Assembly (NCBI RefSeq): GCF_002167005.1
Contig: NZ_NHTN01000016.1
Span: forward strand, 62,001-126,000
From: Indiicoccus explosivorum
GTDB taxonomy: Bacteria > Bacillota > Bacilli > Bacillales_A > Planococcaceae
Direction: 5' to 3'
DNA length: 64,000 nucleotides
Shown here: in pieces, positions 63,945 to 64,000 of the stretch
Numbering within the stretch: position 1 is the first letter of the stretch
Layout of the letters: every line of letters begins with the position of its first letter
Made by a program: the position numbers and the translations under genes
Notes under the pieces: generated by a model
Told to the model about the DNA's origin: nothing
Database searches by the model: none
The model's input: the letters and a program-made list of their open reading frames with translations, nothing else

Positions 63945-64000
63945 AAAGGCTGTCCTCACACAGTTCGGACAAGCCTTTCCTGCAGAATAACGGAGGGGAG

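Noticed and set aside
63556-63990. 144-residue open frame at the window end
   Set aside because: It runs through the 25-bp repeats, is rich in Ser and Cys because of them, has no ribosome-binding site and matches no family I know.

Overview
The window is a stretch of low-to-mid GC Firmicutes chromosome. Protein similarity, Gram-positive style ribosome-binding sites (AGGAGG, with many GTG and TTG starts), sigma-A promoters and gene order all point to Bacillales, most probably Planococcaceae (Bhargavaea, Planococcus or Sporosarcina-like). This rests on recalled families and gene order, not on a database search. Gene order is nearly collinear with one arm of the Bacillus subtilis chromosome (yvcK to yugE) but much condensed. 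It is core genome: I see no prophage, insertion sequence, CRISPR array or integrase.

Layout. 1-3.6 kb: yvcK, whiA, crh, then clpP on the minus strand behind a CtsR site, tRNA-Arg(CCG) and a small glutaredoxin-like gene. 3.7-10.8 kb: the glycolytic operon cggR-gapA-pgk-tpiA-gpmI-eno behind a CggR operator; gpmI carries two single-base frameshifts. 10.8-15.5 kb: secG, est, rnr, smpB and tmRNA (ssrA), i.e. secretion, RNA decay and ribosome rescue. 15.5-17 kb: a 5'-3' exonuclease and, tail to tail, a C39-like peptidase. 17.2-23.9 kb: fadM and the fadNAE beta-oxidation operon behind a FadR box. 24-28.4 kb: yusI, gcvH, yusF, yusE, then a SAM riboswitch and metN-metI-metQ. 28.6-29.8 kb: an acidic lipoprotein, a tiny ORF and tandem hairpins. 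29.8-35 kb: the Fe-S assembly operon sufCDSUB.

35-42 kb: yunF, yunE, yunD, then two amino-acid transport units: a NhaC-family transporter under a lysine riboswitch (lysW-like), and an NSS transporter with its 34-residue partner (metP-metS). 42-51 kb: many small conserved genes (yutD, yutE, yutF, yuzB, yutJ, yuzD, yutI, yutM, yumB, a Nudix hydrolase, yuiA, yuiB, yuiD, leucyl aminopeptidase), rich in redox and Fe-S functions. A Rex operator lies in front of yutJ and an exact PerR-type box between yuzD and yutI. 51-57 kb: the complete seven-gene mrp Na+/H+ antiporter operon on the minus strand. 57-63.5 kb: yufK, pbpD, yuxJ, ppiB, a small membrane protein, patB and yugE. The last ~470 bases hold short GC-rich repeats and no convincing gene.

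The genes act in coherent sets: central carbon flow (cggR regulon), fatty-acid use (FadR regulon), methionine and lysine acquisition (two riboswitches plus MetPS), Fe-S biogenesis with NADH oxidation under redox and metal-sensing regulators, and sodium/pH homeostasis. I found no clearly new multi-gene system. The least explained items are the redox cluster at 43.7-48.6 kb, the lipoprotein and small ORF at 28.6-29.6 kb, and the dispersed repeats.
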